Part shown: one piece after another, positions 36,432 to 49,660 of the stretch
Position numbering within the stretch: the first letter of the stretch is position 1
Layout of the letters: the number at the start of each line of letters is the position of its first letter
NCBI GenBank assembly: GCA_016859345.1
Contig: CM029111.1
Location: forward strand, 13,829,714 to 13,893,713
DNA from: Istiophorus platypterus
Taxonomy: Eukaryota; Chordata; Actinopteri; Istiophoriformes; Istiophoridae
Length of the DNA: 64,000 nucleotides
Direction: 5' to 3'
The notes under the pieces: model-generated
Database searches by the model: none
The model's input: only the letters and a program-made list of their open reading frames with translations
Told to the model about the DNA's origin: nothing
Translations under genes and position numbers: made by a program

Positions 36432-39400
36432 TTACTTCCACAGCTTCCCGTCAAAGTCTGAGTAACGAGAGGGGGGACGGACATCGCATCAGTAACACGT
36501 AATGTTTCTTATCTTGAACTACACCGTGGGCATAAGGATGTCACTGCTGGAAGTATATCAACTATTTAACTGCAGAATGCCGGCTCACCGTTATTGCAGT
36601 CTCTGGTCATGTCTCTCTCTTTCAGTAGGTTGTTTTTGTAGTCTGTGGATAACGTACATACCAAAGTTATAAGAACACAAAATGCACTTTACTTTATTAA
36701 GGTAGGTCCTGTGCGTTTACTGCATCTGTGTGCATGAGGTTTGACATACCTGAATTCACAGGTTCTTGGTTGCAGGCCTTCAGCTCTCTGCAGTCTAATG
36801 ACATTTCACTTCCAATGAACACATTTCCCCTGCAGGAAATGAACAGTGTTTTTGCTTAAGACTGCATTTCATTTGAAAATAAAAAAAAACAGTATATAAT
36901 TTACTATACATACATTCATAACTTACCGTTCAAATCTATGCAGCTCGTATTCCAGCCCTTTAAAAAAAAAAAAAATTAACACCCAATCTCAAAGACATTT
37001 TGGCAAGAGGATGTTACACAGTGTGCTCTGTGCTTGCAACCATAATGAATACGCCCTTTATAATTATGAAGTACAAGCAAGTTATCGAATTCAAGCCAAG
37101 AACATGGGGAGAGTCTATGGGATGATTGGCGCACAGGCATGCACACTCATACACACACACACACACAAATAATACCTCTCTTTTTGCGTCGTCGTGTCAG
37201 CACAATGACAGCGACAACGATGAATGCCAGCAGAAAGAAAGTAGCCAGGAAGTAGCCCAGATGCTGCACAAAATTACCCCGATGCTCGGGGAGAATGACA
37301 TTCACCACGTGTGGACTCTCCACTTCTTCAGTCCCTGGAGGCAGAGAAATTGACACAATCAAATTATGACTCCCAACAGTGAATGTTCATCATTGCAAAT
37401 AAAAATGTCAACTCAAGGAACCCTAACACCAAATAACAATGAGATGTATTGTAGAGGATTTATGGTTATATTTTAACAATGATAACAGTTATGTATATTG
37501 GATTGGATTAACCTAATAAACACTGAAATGTATTTCTACATAAGCGAAATGATTTACTCCCTCAGAGCCTTCTTCTTTTTCATTTTTTAGACTGCGAGTC
37601 TAAAAGCCAGGGACTGATAGAGGAAAAGTGGGAGTTATATGTCAAAATGCTGCTCGGCGGTAATGACTACCAGACCCTGATGTCATGCAGCTGCCTTTTT
37701 TCTCTCTCTCTCTCTCTTTTCTCATAAAAACACAGGTTGGCCAGAAGACAGGAGGAGAAGTGTGAGGAGAGTGAGACAATTTCTGTGATGTGATTTGTCT
37801 GCATGTCGTTATTAGTTTTCCGTTTAGGACTTTTCTCATCCTCTCGCAAAAGCACACAAGTTTATTTTCTGCATGCACGGAAAGTCGATCAGCGGCAGCT
37901 CCCGGCAGAGAGCTCGTCGGTGAACTCCACAGTCAGACAGACCAGTCCGAATAAATATCTGAGTTCCCTGCAGGCAGCACCCAGTCTCACAGTGACTCAG
38001 ACTGTTTGTCCAGACTTTCTAAATAGCTGACAAAAGTAAAGAAAATGCATAATGGCCTTGAAGATAGAGAGAGAACCATATCATCTACAAAGTACTTTAT
38101 GTATTCTATAAACACAGTGTACTTTTATGCAGCTACAAAATAACCATTCAATGGATTTTTGCAGGGCTGTTGCAATTATAGTCTTTCAGTATCTCAGTAA
38201 ATTCAAAAGCAGCCTAATCACAGAGGCCAGATGGGTGTAAAATAAAATGGGTTTATGAAAGATACCAAAATCTTTTCCTCTTGAATATTTGTCTTAAATA
38301 TAACTGTACTCAAAGGTCTCTCAGTAAGTAGTTAACTTGGACACTAGTCCAATTTAACACCAACATGAGGGATAAATGAAGAGAATACTGCAGTGTATAA
38401 TCTCAGACTCTGCTTTCAAAAGCAGCCAATCGTGAAAAATATAAACAAGGTTATTCTGGCTTAATCATCCGCTTCTTAAATGGGATTTTGGTCTGTAATT
38501 ATTGCCTGTCATTGTTTAATGTACCTAACATGTGTGAAACTGCAAAAGACATGTCCAAGGTCATCGTCTCCAGAGCTTAACTGTCACAACCAGAGCTGCA
38601 GTCATGTCCCAGCTGTAGCTCATTTCCATTTTCTTGACAGATCTGACAGGTGTGTATGTGTTAATGGCTATTTCACATATGCCGCACAGAGGGTACCGGG
38701 GTTGTTTTGGGGTTTTTTTTTTTGTTTTTTTTCCATCAGGATATGGATAATTTGCAAGTCAATGGACTACAGGAAAGCATCTTCATTTTCAAAGATAAAG
38801 ATTTCTGTTGAATTGCTGACAGCTCACAAATACCTTCCTTCAAGATTACAAAGAAAAGAATGTTGTGTTCGATCTTGCCATAAATAATTATGGCATTAGA
38901 GTGATAAAGCTCTCTTGACATTTGTAATTTTAGATGATTGCTGGCGCCTGTGTGAGCACAAACAACTCGGTCTTAATCTGAGAGACAAGATCAGCGGTGT
39001 GTAAAGAGGCGAATTCCTGTCTGAAGTTAACTCAGAGGACGTGGGCTGGATGCCATCGATCCATGTGTGCATTTCTTCACAACACTTCACAGAGTTATTA
39101 AATGGGCTGTCACTTCTTTAAATGGAGAGGAGGATCTATAGTCTAACACATACTTTCATCCCCGCCCCTTACTTTGCTCTTTCATGCCACAGCTGGTCCA
39201 GATGTTGAACAGATGTATCCGACTTCCTCTGACTGCTGGTAAACACGCCTCAACCAGAGGCTGATACGAATCGGCAGACAAAAAGAGCAGAAACTGAGAG
39301 GAAAGAAGGATAAACGAAACGCGAGATCCAGTGTAACCAGCCCAGACACGTGGTTTCGGCCCATTTGAAAACGGGGTCAAACGGAGGAAAAAACACAAGA

Positions 39401-39590
39401 TATATCTCGTTCCCTGAATAACTGGCTTTTGGAGCCTTCTCATCTGCTCAGCATAGTTAAAATGTCTCCAGCTATAAACGAAGGAGCTGTATGTGATAAA
39501 AAGTCAGCTAGGAATTTAAAACCCCTTGCTCTACAGCCAGGTTAGAGCTATTTACTCTGGATAGCATCAACTAACAGATAGATAGATAAA

Positions 39591-39623
<33 letters not shown>

Positions 39624-42600
39624 ATCTTTCTTTCTTTGTTAGCTAGCTTCTACATTCCTTCTACCACCTCCCTCCCTCTTCAGCTAAGTCACAAAAACAG
39701 AGGAATGAGAAGAAATTGGCAAGAAGATATTTGAACTGATTTAACTGACCAACTATGCCTATAAATATAGCCCCTAAAAAAAAAACACCAAAAAAAAAAA
39801 CCCAGGAGCAGATTTCTCACTGCATGGACAATCCTGGCAAGGAACCATATGGGGGAAAAACATTTACCGTTACCAGTGTCTGGAAAAACAAAGTTCTGGT
39901 GATGTCTCTTGTTTTTGATTCTAAGTGGCTTACTCAGTTCTGGCTCGTTATTCTGGAAAATTCTGGGTGCTGTCGTCGGGGCGGATGGGAGTGGAGGTCC
40001 AACGGTGAGCCTGAAAATGCGTCTCTCGTGCAGACCGCAGTAGTGGTGGTGCAGGTGGCAGGAGTACAGGCCTTTGTCCACGGGCTTCAACTCGGAGATG
40101 GAAAGTGAGAAGTCCCCTAGCGTGAAGGCATCCTCAGCCACGCTCATCTTGCTCTGGGCAAAGAGTGGTCCGTAATCCCGGCGCTCCCCGGAGGCATAGA
40201 GGTCCACCAGGCGGTCCGCCCTGTCAGGGCGCACTCCAGGAGGCTGGAAGTCCCAATGAGCCACCTGCTGCTGGTCCTCCTGGAGACCCTCTCTCCAAAG
40301 GGGACGGCGGTTCACGCAGGGCAAAACCACTGAGCTGCCCAACAGGACCACCAACACAGTCTTCTCTCCGTCCCAGTAACGTTTCTCTTTCCGAGCTGGA
40401 AACAAAAGAGATTGAATTGCATTCCTATAAAGGTATTTTCACACATTGCGGCTAATGGAATAACATTAGGCTGTATGATTAGCGGCACTCACCTGACTTG
40501 GTGACATTGAGCTGGATTTGAATGGACTGGTGGATCTGGCAGTAATGATGGTGCAGGTTACAAGTATAAACTCCTCTGTCAGCTGTGACCACACCTGGAA
40601 AAGAAAAGCATCGAAAACAACCATAAGGTGAAATTATAAATGGAGGAGGAGCGAGATGTTCGTGGTGCTTCTGGAAAATATGGGAAGTCTCACTGTTGAT
40701 GATAAGGGAGAAGTTGCCATCGTGGAAAGCAGAGTCTGGGACGGAAATGCGTCCTTTGTTGAATCCGTTGTAGACCCTTTGCCGGGCTCCAGGAGACATG
40801 TCAAGGACTCGCTCCACAGAATATTCTGGGCTGCTGCGGACTAGGTCCCAGTGCACCACCCTCTGACGGTCCTTCAGTCTGTCCTGGGTCCACACCATGC
40901 GGGGGCTGTGGCAGGGCAGGACAGCCTTCGACCCCGCGGGCAGTGTGATGTTCTTGGCCTCCACCACCACTCCATTTCCGCTGCTGCTCTGACCCCATGC
41001 TGACACAAATAAACAACCACATCAAGATCAATGTAGAAAGGACAGAAAAAGAAGCATTAACCATGATTGACTATGCATTGAGCCTTTATTAATACAGTGG
41101 ATAGAGAAATAAAATTGTCTTACCTCCAGGCAGGAGGAGAACAGCAAAAACTGAAACAGAAAAACATCAAAACATGAATGATAAGAGTTGCATCCTGCTG
41201 AAACGCTCAATTCAGACTGCCTGCTGTTTCTGTATTAGATAGGGTTTTCAAAGATAAAAGCCTCCTCACTGATTAAGTCTTCAGAAATATTTGTAATTAA
41301 AACCAGCAAAAAATGGCTTAACCAGCCTGATAGATTAAATTTGACTTAAACTGAGCCAACACTAAAAAGACTGCAGGTTTGGAGCAGATAAGGGTTCAGT
41401 GAAAGGACTGTTTATGATACAACAGGAAAACCAAAGAAACAAGGACATGGGGAAAGAGGCAAGATTTTCTGAAATGGAAAGTAAGTGTCCAAACCGGACG
41501 ACAAGACCAGAAAGACACATATCAGCTGGCGACAGTATTGTCAGGAAATATAGTTTGTTGTTTGTTTTCACACTCAAGAGATAGGAAATTTTTCCTTCAG
41601 CACATTTGCTATTTCTGATGCATTTTCCCACAGTGCTATTTCGCAGTGTGTTTACTGAAGGGCCAGCAGAGACGCACGCAGCCAAGGCACACAGAGCCTC
41701 TATTCATCCAGGCTGCTGCTGGCCGGCTGCAAGGCCGTGATCCCGAGGGGATGAAGAACCGGGCTGCTATTCAGCTCGCTTCGGTCACACTACCTGGTGT
41801 CAAAAGTCCAGGGACGTGACACCTGTGACAGGAGGTGCAGAGCCTTCGGTGTGGTGTCACTTCTTAATGTACCCAATGTGTGGAAATATTCATTATATCA
41901 AGAATATTATATCTGTATTAGATTACAGATTTGAAAACTATGATTGCTATGATTGCTATGATTAATTATCACTTACAAACTGCGACTTACAAAGTGCATC
42001 AACAAATTAATTGTTATGATTATAAAAAGGTAAAAAAAAAAAAACAAACAATAATGTAAGACAATAGTGATTAAAAAAGGGTAAAAGAAAACCCAACCAA
42101 TAATGTAAGAAAAAAGGAAGAAAATTGAACAAAACTAAATCGGAATATAGCCAAGTTCTCTAATTAAAAAAAATTAAAAAGAATGCTTTGAGGAGCGTTT
42201 TAAACTTGGTATCCTCGGGCAGGTCAACTCGGATGATTAAGGCCCTGATTTCTCAAGGCTCTGCATTTCTCGTTCCAAGCCAGGCCTCTGGGGCAGTAAA
42301 GAGAGCTGTGCCTGAGGATACCAACCTGTCAACAGGCTCTTATGGTTCAGAGTTAAAAGTAAAGGAGGGAAGAGGTCAAAGACCCATGGCCATGAAAAGC
42401 CCTTTAGAGTAATCAATGAGATCTTAAAGATCAACTCTAAAACATACCGTGCCAGTGTATGTGAAACTGGTGTGACGCGGACATGAGTCTTCACGCTTCA
42501 CGGTTAAAAGCCTGGCAGCTGACCCAGTCGTCATTTAACAGGTTTTTGTCGAGGCAAGTAAAGCCCGGGGAAGTGTTAAAACTTTGACATTACTGAGCCG

Positions 42601-43408
42601 TTTCACATTGAAAAATCACTCCAGGTTTGATTAGCAGGCAGTCAGTGGCAGCTGCCATTAATCGTTATATCACGAAAGCGGTGGAGGAATGAAGCAAAGC
42701 ACATTTACTCAACTGCCTAACTAAGTACAAATCTGAGGAGCTTCTACTTAACTTGACTATTTCTATGCCACTTTTTTATTTTTACTGCACTAGACTTCAG
42801 AGGGGGGACATTTCACTTTTTATACTATAATACATCTATTTAAAATCCTAACATATCAGGATTTTGCTCACAAAAAAATAGGATTGGTTTAAAAAAAAAT
42901 GATGCATTGTTGTAGATGAATCCACCTGACAGTGATGCACATGAAACGGTAAAATTAGCTCCACCTCAACAAACAACAACAGTAAAATGCTGCCCATAAC
43001 AAACAGCTTCGAACATCCATCCAGATGTTTTAGGGCTCCCAAAGGATTTATTGATAGTTGATTCACTTCATGTGTGCACAGGCAACAGACATGTGCAGGG
43101 AGGTTTCATTTAACCACATTTAAATAATAATTAAGGGAGCGCTGGTACTGTGTATTTACACAGGGATTCATAGCCACCAGTGCTTGCAGTGATTGTACAA
43201 AGTATGCACCAGGGTATAATAACACTTCAAGCTGTGAAAAATGATTTCAGCACACACACACACAGACACTGGCATCAGAGAGGAGAACTCATGCTGGAAA
43301 ACTTCAGTGGGTTTCCTATTGACGGGTATAAACTCTTCTGCAGAAGGTAAAACAAAGTGTCCCAGCCCCTGTAATTCATTCTCATCTCTCCTCCAGACAC
43401 ACACACAT

Positions 43409-43443
<35 letters not shown>

Positions 43444-46068
43444 CTGGTGACTCACACTAAAGACTTAACAATGTGCTACTGAATTACCACCGATAATAAC
43501 AGACATTTAGCAAATGACCTGCAGAATCACTGTTGTCATTTATAACCCCAACGATCAAACAGAAAATCGTTTAACGGAAAACCATCCCTGAAGGTTAAAA
43601 AAAAAAAAAAATTTATGAATGACTCAGAAGTAAAACTCAAATTTACTTCAGTGCAATTTCTGCGATTCATTGGGTTTGTAGGTGTGTTAAGTTTACTCGA
43701 AACCACGTCACAGGTTGAGAATGAGTCAAATAAAACCATCCAGTTGCAGACTCAGCTAAATATACAAAGATACTTTCAGAGGCCTGGAGAGTCTACTGGC
43801 TGTCCTGTACATACACTCACCCATTAAATGGTAGCCAAGAGTTTCAGGTATTTTTAGTCATCCATGTCTGGACACAAGGTACTTTCCATCATAATTATAT
43901 TATGTCATTGTGCAGTGGTAGAAAGTACCTAAGTACATTTACTCAAGTAGTATACTTGCACAGTTTACATGTATATTTCAATTTCATCCTACTTTATACT
44001 TCTCTTTTCAGACTCAGATTCGACATTAAAAACATGATAGTCTCATAAATACAATAAATTCTTAAAGATTAAAGCAGTGGTCTGCATCTCTTTCAGTTCG
44101 TGACCCCTTACAAAAATGCATTGGCTGGGGCCCCTTGTTATGTTTCAGATATGATTTGTCAGCAATTCCAGCAAAGGCTGTTTTCCTCTTTAAACATTTC
44201 AGATCATTTCATTAAAATAACTGTTCTGTGCACAATGAGGGAAATGATCTCATTTATCACAAAGAAGCAAAGATTAGAGACAAGTCCCAAAAAATGAAAA
44301 CAAATCCAAGTGGCAGAACTTTGTTTTTTTCTGCTTTTCTTTACCCATTAATCATCTCCTGACCCCACAGATGGATCTTATGACACACTGGTAGGGATCA
44401 GATTCCAGCTGGGAATCTCTGGACTAAACCACAAGATTTTGTACATACATTGCAGTCACATGGGCCATTTTTCTACAGAGCAAGTACCTTGGGTTTTTAT
44501 ATAGTAATGGAGTATGAACCCCTCTACTTTCACCTAAATAGAGGGTTTGAGTACTTCTTCCTGCTCTGTCATCATATACTACTGCATCATAGATTGATTT
44601 TTTTTTAAATGTGTATTGTTTTCGATGGATGTGAAGTATAAGGATTCGGTGTTTATGGATTACTTTACAGAGTGTGTTGTTCCAGAATATATAAAACAAG
44701 TTTTGGATGTAGCTCATGTAGCTGATAGTGGAGGTCCATTTTGGACCATGCACACCTGTGCAGCCTGATGATGCTGAAAAGAGAAGACTATAACGTGATA
44801 ATAGGAGCCGTGTGTGCGGGATCTTTCTCCGTGAAAAACCCCTTTCTGCTGAAGTAGGTGGGCTCGGAAAGCGGAGGGGCTGTTTACTAGGATTGTCCAG
44901 AAAACAAACACCTTCCTTTGGTTGTGACCTTGTCATTTTCTTCCCTCAATGACTAAGATGCGTGTTTACGATCTTATTTGGCTCAAATCAACAGGTTTTG
45001 ATCTTCCCCTCTTCCCCAATTTGCTGGAACCAGTAAATTAAGACGGAACCGCGTCGCAAACACGGTCCCGGTGAAAATCCCCCTCCTCCGCGTCGTCCGG
45101 ACGCAGGGCGGCCCACTCCTGGTGAGACACTCATTACCGACACGTATAATGACTGGCTGCTGGATTGTGCTGACTCCTCTGCTCTGACCGCAGTTAACCA
45201 GAAACACATTGCACCGAAACCATAAAAGAAAAAAAAAAAATCCCAAATAAACTCTACACCGGTCTGGACACAGCCTGCACTGAACCCTCAGGTCCATGCA
45301 ACTTCTCCATGCTTGATCCGTTTTATCTCCAGAACTCTGATTAATCCTAAGTAAAGACTGTCGACAGGATAGATAGATAAATAAGATAGATAAATAAATA
45401 AACAAACAAACAAATAAACAAACAATCTGTAATCTCGAGTAACATTGTTTACATAGCGAATTCAGTTTCTGAAAGAAAGATAGTTAAGTGTTTTTTTTTT
45501 AAGTGTAATAATACATTATAAAGGATTATAAAGAATTTTATAAAAAATAAAAATACCAAAAATATTAAAGACAATTTTATGCAGTTAGGTAAACAGTTAA
45601 TAGACAACCTTTATGATAAATAAATAAATGAATAAATAAATGGGTAGGTAAAACAAACAACACAGAAAATGAGCAGGTTTCAGATCTTAAAAACGTATAG
45701 TTCTTTTTTTTTTAATCCTCATGCGGATTGATGTTGTGTCAACAATTATCGAACAAATAAAAGCACGAGTCCCGGATATAACAATAAACAAATGTACATG
45801 AGTCTGAAATCGAATGTCAAAAAAAAATAACAATATTGTTGGGTCAACACGTTGCAAAGACATTCAGAGAAAGTGAAGGTGAAAAATCTTATTTTGAAGA
45901 TATTCACGTTGCAGCGGATCAGACCTGAGAAGTGAGAACTGAGCAGCTTTCAGACTTTTGTTCCCGACGGGCGATTCTAACCTGGATCCAATTAGGGCAC
46001 AGAGAAAAGTCAAAAGACCAAGACAACTGAAGAAACTCACGCTGAAGGAGAATCATGTCGAGGTGCAT
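36432..46068 (-). CDS. mxra8: Matrix remodelling-associated protein 8, complete CDS, 10 exons
   Basis: Exons: 46041-46068, 41124-41150, 40694-40999, 40493-40594, 39934-40395, 37176-37334, 36927-36957, 36750-36829, 36589-36642, 36432-36457 (1275 nt, 424 aa; human about 442). The first two tiny exons encode the signal peptide (MHLDMILLQLFAVLLLPG). Two V-type Ig domains follow. Ig1 (about 30-153) has SPRMVWTQDRLKDRQRV and YTCNLHHHYC. Ig2 (about 158-285) has VLPCVNRR, DRADRLVDLYASGERRDYG and YSCHLHHHYCGLHERR. A membrane-proximal VVNVILPEHRGNF, a transmembrane helix (about 335-355), a basic RRRKKR stop and a short tail with DYKNNLLKER complete it. The paired NLHHHYC/HLHHHYC motifs are diagnostic of MXRA8. 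It is a type I surface protein involved in cell adhesion; the mammalian orthologue serves as an entry receptor for arthritogenic alphaviruses. The intron between the signal-peptide exons is 4.9 kb and full of repeats. The start was chosen because it gives a clean signal peptide. Confidence 0.95.
37335..39933 (-). other. mxra8 intron 5
   Basis: 2.6 kb intron between the Ig2 and transmembrane exons. It contains a (CTTT)n tract (39593-39638). Open frames here show no recognisable domain. Confidence 0.55.
39593..39638. repeat. (CTTT)n microsatellite
   Basis: Tetranucleotide CTTT repeat in mxra8 intron 5, preceded by a short GATA run. Confidence 0.9.
42678..43000. mobile_element. Truncated hAT-like nonautonomous DNA transposon
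   Basis: It begins GGTGGAGGAATGAAGCAAAG, then ACATTTACTC, with CTGAGGAGCTTCTACTTAAC and TTTTTACTGCACTAGA further in. This is the pattern of a very common teleost MITE-like repeat seen again at 43913. The right end is missing or diverged. Family assignment is from memory of fish repeats and should be checked. Confidence 0.5.
43396..43441. repeat. (CA)n microsatellite
   Basis: CA run with one TG interruption in mxra8 intron 1. Confidence 0.95.
43913..44568. mobile_element. hAT-like MITE, interrupted by a second insertion
   Basis: The left end CAGTGGTAGAAAGTACCTAA, followed by GTACATTTACTCAAGTA, and the right end (reverse complement CAGAGCAGGAAGAAGTAC) form imperfect terminal inverted repeats. 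The flanking octamers TCATTGTG and TCATCATA agree at 5 of 8 positions, the rest being transitions, compatible with an aged 8-bp target-site duplication. The interior is broken at about 44073-44425 by unrelated sequence. Confidence 0.55.
44073..44425. mobile_element. Probable second, nested DNA transposon remnant
   Basis: The interior block starts CAGTGGTCTGCATCTC with TTCGTGACCCCTTAC, and ends CTGACCCCACAG..CCAGCTGGGAATCTCTGG. This resembles the 'gtGGTTCTCAACC..GACCCC' style ends of hAT-type repeats. It lies inside the 43913-44568 element. Exact borders are uncertain. Confidence 0.35.
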
Positions 46069-47005
46069 CTTTCTTTTTCCCCCCACAGTGCTGAGAGCGG
46101 TGTTAGGAGCCTTTGTCGGAGCTGGGTTTCTTTTGCGCATCAAAAAAGGATAAAACACAAGAATGCCCCGAGTTCACCGAGCAGCAGCCCAGCTGTATTT
46201 TGATGGAAACTTGCAGCCTGGAGCCTGAGACACGCTCCGCCTCCGCCAGCCCCAATGAAATCCAATACCTTTTGGTTCTGTGCTCTTCACGACAAAACAT
46301 GTGCAATAACAGAACGATAAAGGCTGCAAGGTTTCCCCTGGAAAAGTACTAGACGGGAAAAAAATAAAAATATGAAAATCGCTCTGAACAACAACAATCG
46401 TCCAGATGTCTAGTTTTGCCACCTGAACTCATAAAAAGGGATTTTTTAACTTTGGTCAATCACAAATTGAGAAGTCTTATAACAATAGATGGGAGAAAAA
46501 TATCAAACAAAAGAAAACTTTGATTCTAGAGTGTACATGTGTTTACATTAGTTATGCTGCCAAACACAGAAGATAAAAACGGCTTATATTTTAAATCCCA
46601 AGAAACAGATGTTTTAAACTGTAAACTATAAAGAAAGAGTTCTCCAAAGCCCTCCCTCAGTTTGCCCTGTTTTTACTTTTTCAAAAGGCTGGTTTCTTGA
46701 TTAAAGTCCTCATTGGAAGATATTGTACTTCAAGGCCTATTAAAAGGTTTTATTGTCGCCTACAAGCTAATTTTAGTTAAAATTAGCCGCATTGCCAATT
46801 TACAGTCCAAGGCTCCCATTGTTTCACTAGCGCTATAAAAAATTACCACAGTAGTGACAGCGGTACAGGATAAATGCATCTTTTTTTCCCCCCAGACTTT
46901 GCACAATACTGCCATCCACTGTACGAATAGGAAAAATGTAAGAGGCTCTATAGTTCTACAGAAAATTACAGCACACCATGCTCTTAGTTTTGACAGAGAA
47001 AGATC
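46069..47005. other. Intergenic stretch between the mxra8 start and the aurkaip1 3' end
   Basis: It holds the mxra8 upstream region and 5'UTR (an open frame continues to an in-frame ATG at 46156-46158, judged less likely as the start). No additional gene is recognised. Confidence 0.5.
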
Positions 47006-47011
47006 TTTATT
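47006..47011 (-). terminator. aurkaip1 poly(A) signal
   Basis: TTTATT on +, AATAAA on -, about 200 nt downstream of the aurkaip1 stop. This is a standard distance for a short 3'UTR. Confidence 0.6.
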
Positions 47012-47211
47012 AGATTATGTACAAGTTGTTAAAAATGATAGAACATACCATCTTCATACGGAATATATCCTCATCTTTGAGATATGCTTCAATTAAGCTG
47101 CAAAACACAGTTGGGGCTGACTGTTTTAACTGCAGTGTGTGTGAAGTGGGATGTACGGAGCCGTCTGGCATGAGGGATGCTACACAATCTCGAAACCACC
47201 GTGGGCATTCC

Positions 47212-48299
47212 TCACTGCCTTCTGTTTCCATGCTGTTTGATGAAGATCTTGGGTGCACTCCATCCCTCTGGAGCCTTCTTTAGTCCGGCTCTTGTCCAAA
47301 TCCTCTTCAGATCTTCCTCAAAACGTTTCTGTGCAGGATAAAGACACACAGTTGGCCATATTGATGTACAAAGTAAACTTGTTATGGAAAATTGTTTTGT
47401 AATTAGAGCAAATTTGGCAGTAAAGTCTTACAACAATTCTACAGAAAAAAACATCTCAGTTTAGTCAAGACTTTGTTGCCAGTAGTACAGTACACTATAT
47501 TATATGAGCAAAACAATTCAAGTTAAATATTACCATTTGTTTTCGTTTTCTTTTTTTTTTCTATTACACATCATACTGATGCTGAAAAAAAAACAGTTCA
47601 ACAAATCATCTGACTCATAAGTATGAAAAGATCCTTATTTGACAAAAGTATCTTTTCAGAGAAAAAAAAAACAAACTCCCACCTGTTTCTTCCTCCCTCT
47701 TCCCTCCAGCACCCTCCTTTTCAAGAATTTAATCCGTTTTTGCAGCTTCTTATATTTGTGGCGGTTCATTTTCCGCCGTCTGATCTTCAGAACATTCTTA
47801 CAGCTGAGGGGTGTTGCCTGGCCCTGCTCATCCTCCAGGACAGGGACGGAGATGGGTGGCAGCACCTTCTCCTCCAGCAGCTCAATGTCCTCCTGTGGCT
47901 TGGCGGATTCCAGCAGCGGAGGAAGGGAGTAGCGCAAGGAGAGCCAGCTCTCCAGAGGACTCACTGACAGTTTACGCGGCACAAGAGCCTCGTCCAGTTC
48001 TGGCTCAAGCTGCATCCATCGAGGAGGGGGTGTATTGTCTGCTGTTGTTGAGTAGTTTCTCAGTTCCTTTTTTAGTGAAAAGCAGTAAGCAGGAACTACC
48101 GGCTGTACACATCCCTTTGAAACGTCTCCATGGGTCTTAAGTGCACCTGAGAAAAAAGAAATTATGTAATGAGCAAAATCACAGAAAATAGTTTGAGATA
48201 GATAGAGACAGACATAGTTAAACCAATAGATACTTGTTCGTACTTACAAGTTACTCTACGTAATAGACTGAGACGAGGGACAACCTTCGAGGTAAACAT
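47212..48299 (-). CDS. aurkaip1: Aurora kinase A-interacting protein 1 / mitochondrial ribosomal protein mS38
   Basis: Three coding exons: 48248-48299, 47683-48146, 47212-47328 (633 nt, 210 aa; human 199). The N-terminus MFTSKVVPRLSLLRRVTC is basic and hydrophobic without acids, as expected for a mitochondrial presequence. The core has LVPRKLSVSPLESWL, then the highly basic conserved block CKNVLKIRRRKMNRHKYKKL and FEEDLKRIWTRAGLKKAPEGW near the C-terminus. The last exon joins in phase 0. mS38 is a component of the mitochondrial small ribosomal subunit; binding to Aurora A is reported for the mammalian protein. Gene order mxra8-aurkaip1 is the same as in human. At least one noncoding 5' exon probably exists (see 49561-49660). 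Confidence 0.95.
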
Positions 48300-48346
48300 T
48301 GTTAATTATCATCCACATAAAGTCATCAGGAATGGGTTGACTGGTC

Positions 48347-49660
48347 ACTTGTCCTGTGGGCAAGAGCAAAACACTCCGTGTTAGTCATAGCTTTCAAACT
48401 AGTGATGTAACAGCAAGTTTAGGTTGCAACTAATAATCATATCAGATGCAGCGCCACTGATCCCAGAGAAGAGAACTTTCACCATGCACTTGTGTACTGA
48501 CATCTTATGATCTTATGAGTCTTTTGAACAATTTTCATCATCAATTAATCTGACAATTATTTTCTCAATCCATCCATTAATGCTTAGTCTATATAATATC
48601 AGAAAATGGCAGAGAATGCATCAGCAAGGTGGCTTCGACGTCCTTCTCCCGAGCAACACTTTCCAGGCCCTCCTGGGGGACCCTGAAGTGTTCCCAGGCC
48701 AGAGGAGATACACAGTCTCTCCAGCATGTTCTAGGTCTACCCCGGGGCCTCCTACCAGTTGGACATGCCCAGAAAACCTCCAATGGAAGCATCCTAATCA
48801 GATGCCCGTATCACCGCAGCTGGCAATGTGGAGGAGCTCCACTCCTTGCTCCCTCCCTATGTTCAATCTACTTACACTATCTAAAAGAGTTCAGCCAGCC
48901 TACAGTTAATCAATTATATAATTGTTAGCTATTAATTTTCTGTCAACTGACTAAACATTTGATAGACTGATCATTGCTGCTCTTAATAAGTAGATTAATA
49001 GATTAGTGGACTGAAAAGAAAACTGAACTGGTTGAACTTTTAAAATACCAGGACGTTTTTAGCTTCTCTCGGTTTCACAGCAAGGCAAACTGAAATATCT
49101 TCGGTTTTAACTGTTGGTGGCACAAAGTGAGAAAGTTGAAGCGCTGTCCTGGATGATTTCATATTTTAAATTTCATTTACTATCAAAAAGAAAATAAGAT
49201 GATGAGCGTGGCTGTCAGTTGCAGTTACAGAGTGTCAAAATGTCCATCCTCTGGATCAGGCTTACCGATATAGGTAGAGCTGAATGACGGGTACTGGTAT
49301 TCTTAGCTACATTAAGCACCACAAATGGCACAGAAGTTACCAAGAGAAGGTATAAATAACAATATTAACACCAACAGCCCCCCCCCCCAGGTATACAGCA
49401 TTGCTCGGGTTGTTGCTAATGTTAGCTAGCAAAGTTGCTCCGCTTTGGACGTGAAATTCTCGATTATATCACTAAAAAACTGAAGCTAAGAATTTGTCTG
49501 CTATCAACTAAATGATAACACGGATAAATGTGCTCATTTTTTAAAAACTTGGGTAACGTTACCTATTATTACTGTGACCGGGGTTTTCTCTTCAATGTGA
49601 CTTCAGGAGCCCAGTTCCGGCCGGTGCGACACAAATCCACTGCGTTTCCTGTTTCTCGAA
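48347..49660 (-). promoter_or_regulatory. aurkaip1 leader intron and promoter region
   Basis: An acceptor (TTGCCCACAG, before GACAAGTGACC) at about 48355-48360 lies about 55 nt before the start codon, so the leader is likely spliced. A matching donor, AATAATAG|GTAACG at 49562-49563, follows a GC-rich stretch at about 49590-49650 with CCGGAA-type ETS-like motifs on the - strand. The first exon and promoter are therefore probably at about 49563-49660. The intron holds a LINE fragment. Confidence 0.4.
48627..48903 (-). mobile_element. LINE (RTE-like non-LTR retrotransposon) 3' ORF2 remnant
   Basis: The - strand translates in part to EVFWACPTGRRPRGRPRTCW and then RDCVSPLAWEHF, the typical C-terminal end of a widespread fish LINE ORF2. 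The family name is from memory. It is truncated on both sides and lies in the aurkaip1 leader intron. Confidence 0.7.

Larger units (their letters stand above)
41151..46040 (-). other. mxra8 intron 1 (repeat-rich)
   Basis: 4.9 kb intron separating the first two signal-peptide exons. It carries two copies of a fish DNA-transposon family (42678-43000 and 43913-44568), CA microsatellites (43396-43441) and A/T-rich simple repeats near 45370-45424 and 45615-45645. No gene is recognised. Confidence 0.6.

Noticed and set aside
46096..46158. In-frame upstream ATG of mxra8 that would extend the protein by 30 residues
   Set aside because: The extension is basic and Pro-rich and would bury the signal peptide; the ATG at 46066-46068 gives a standard secreted start.
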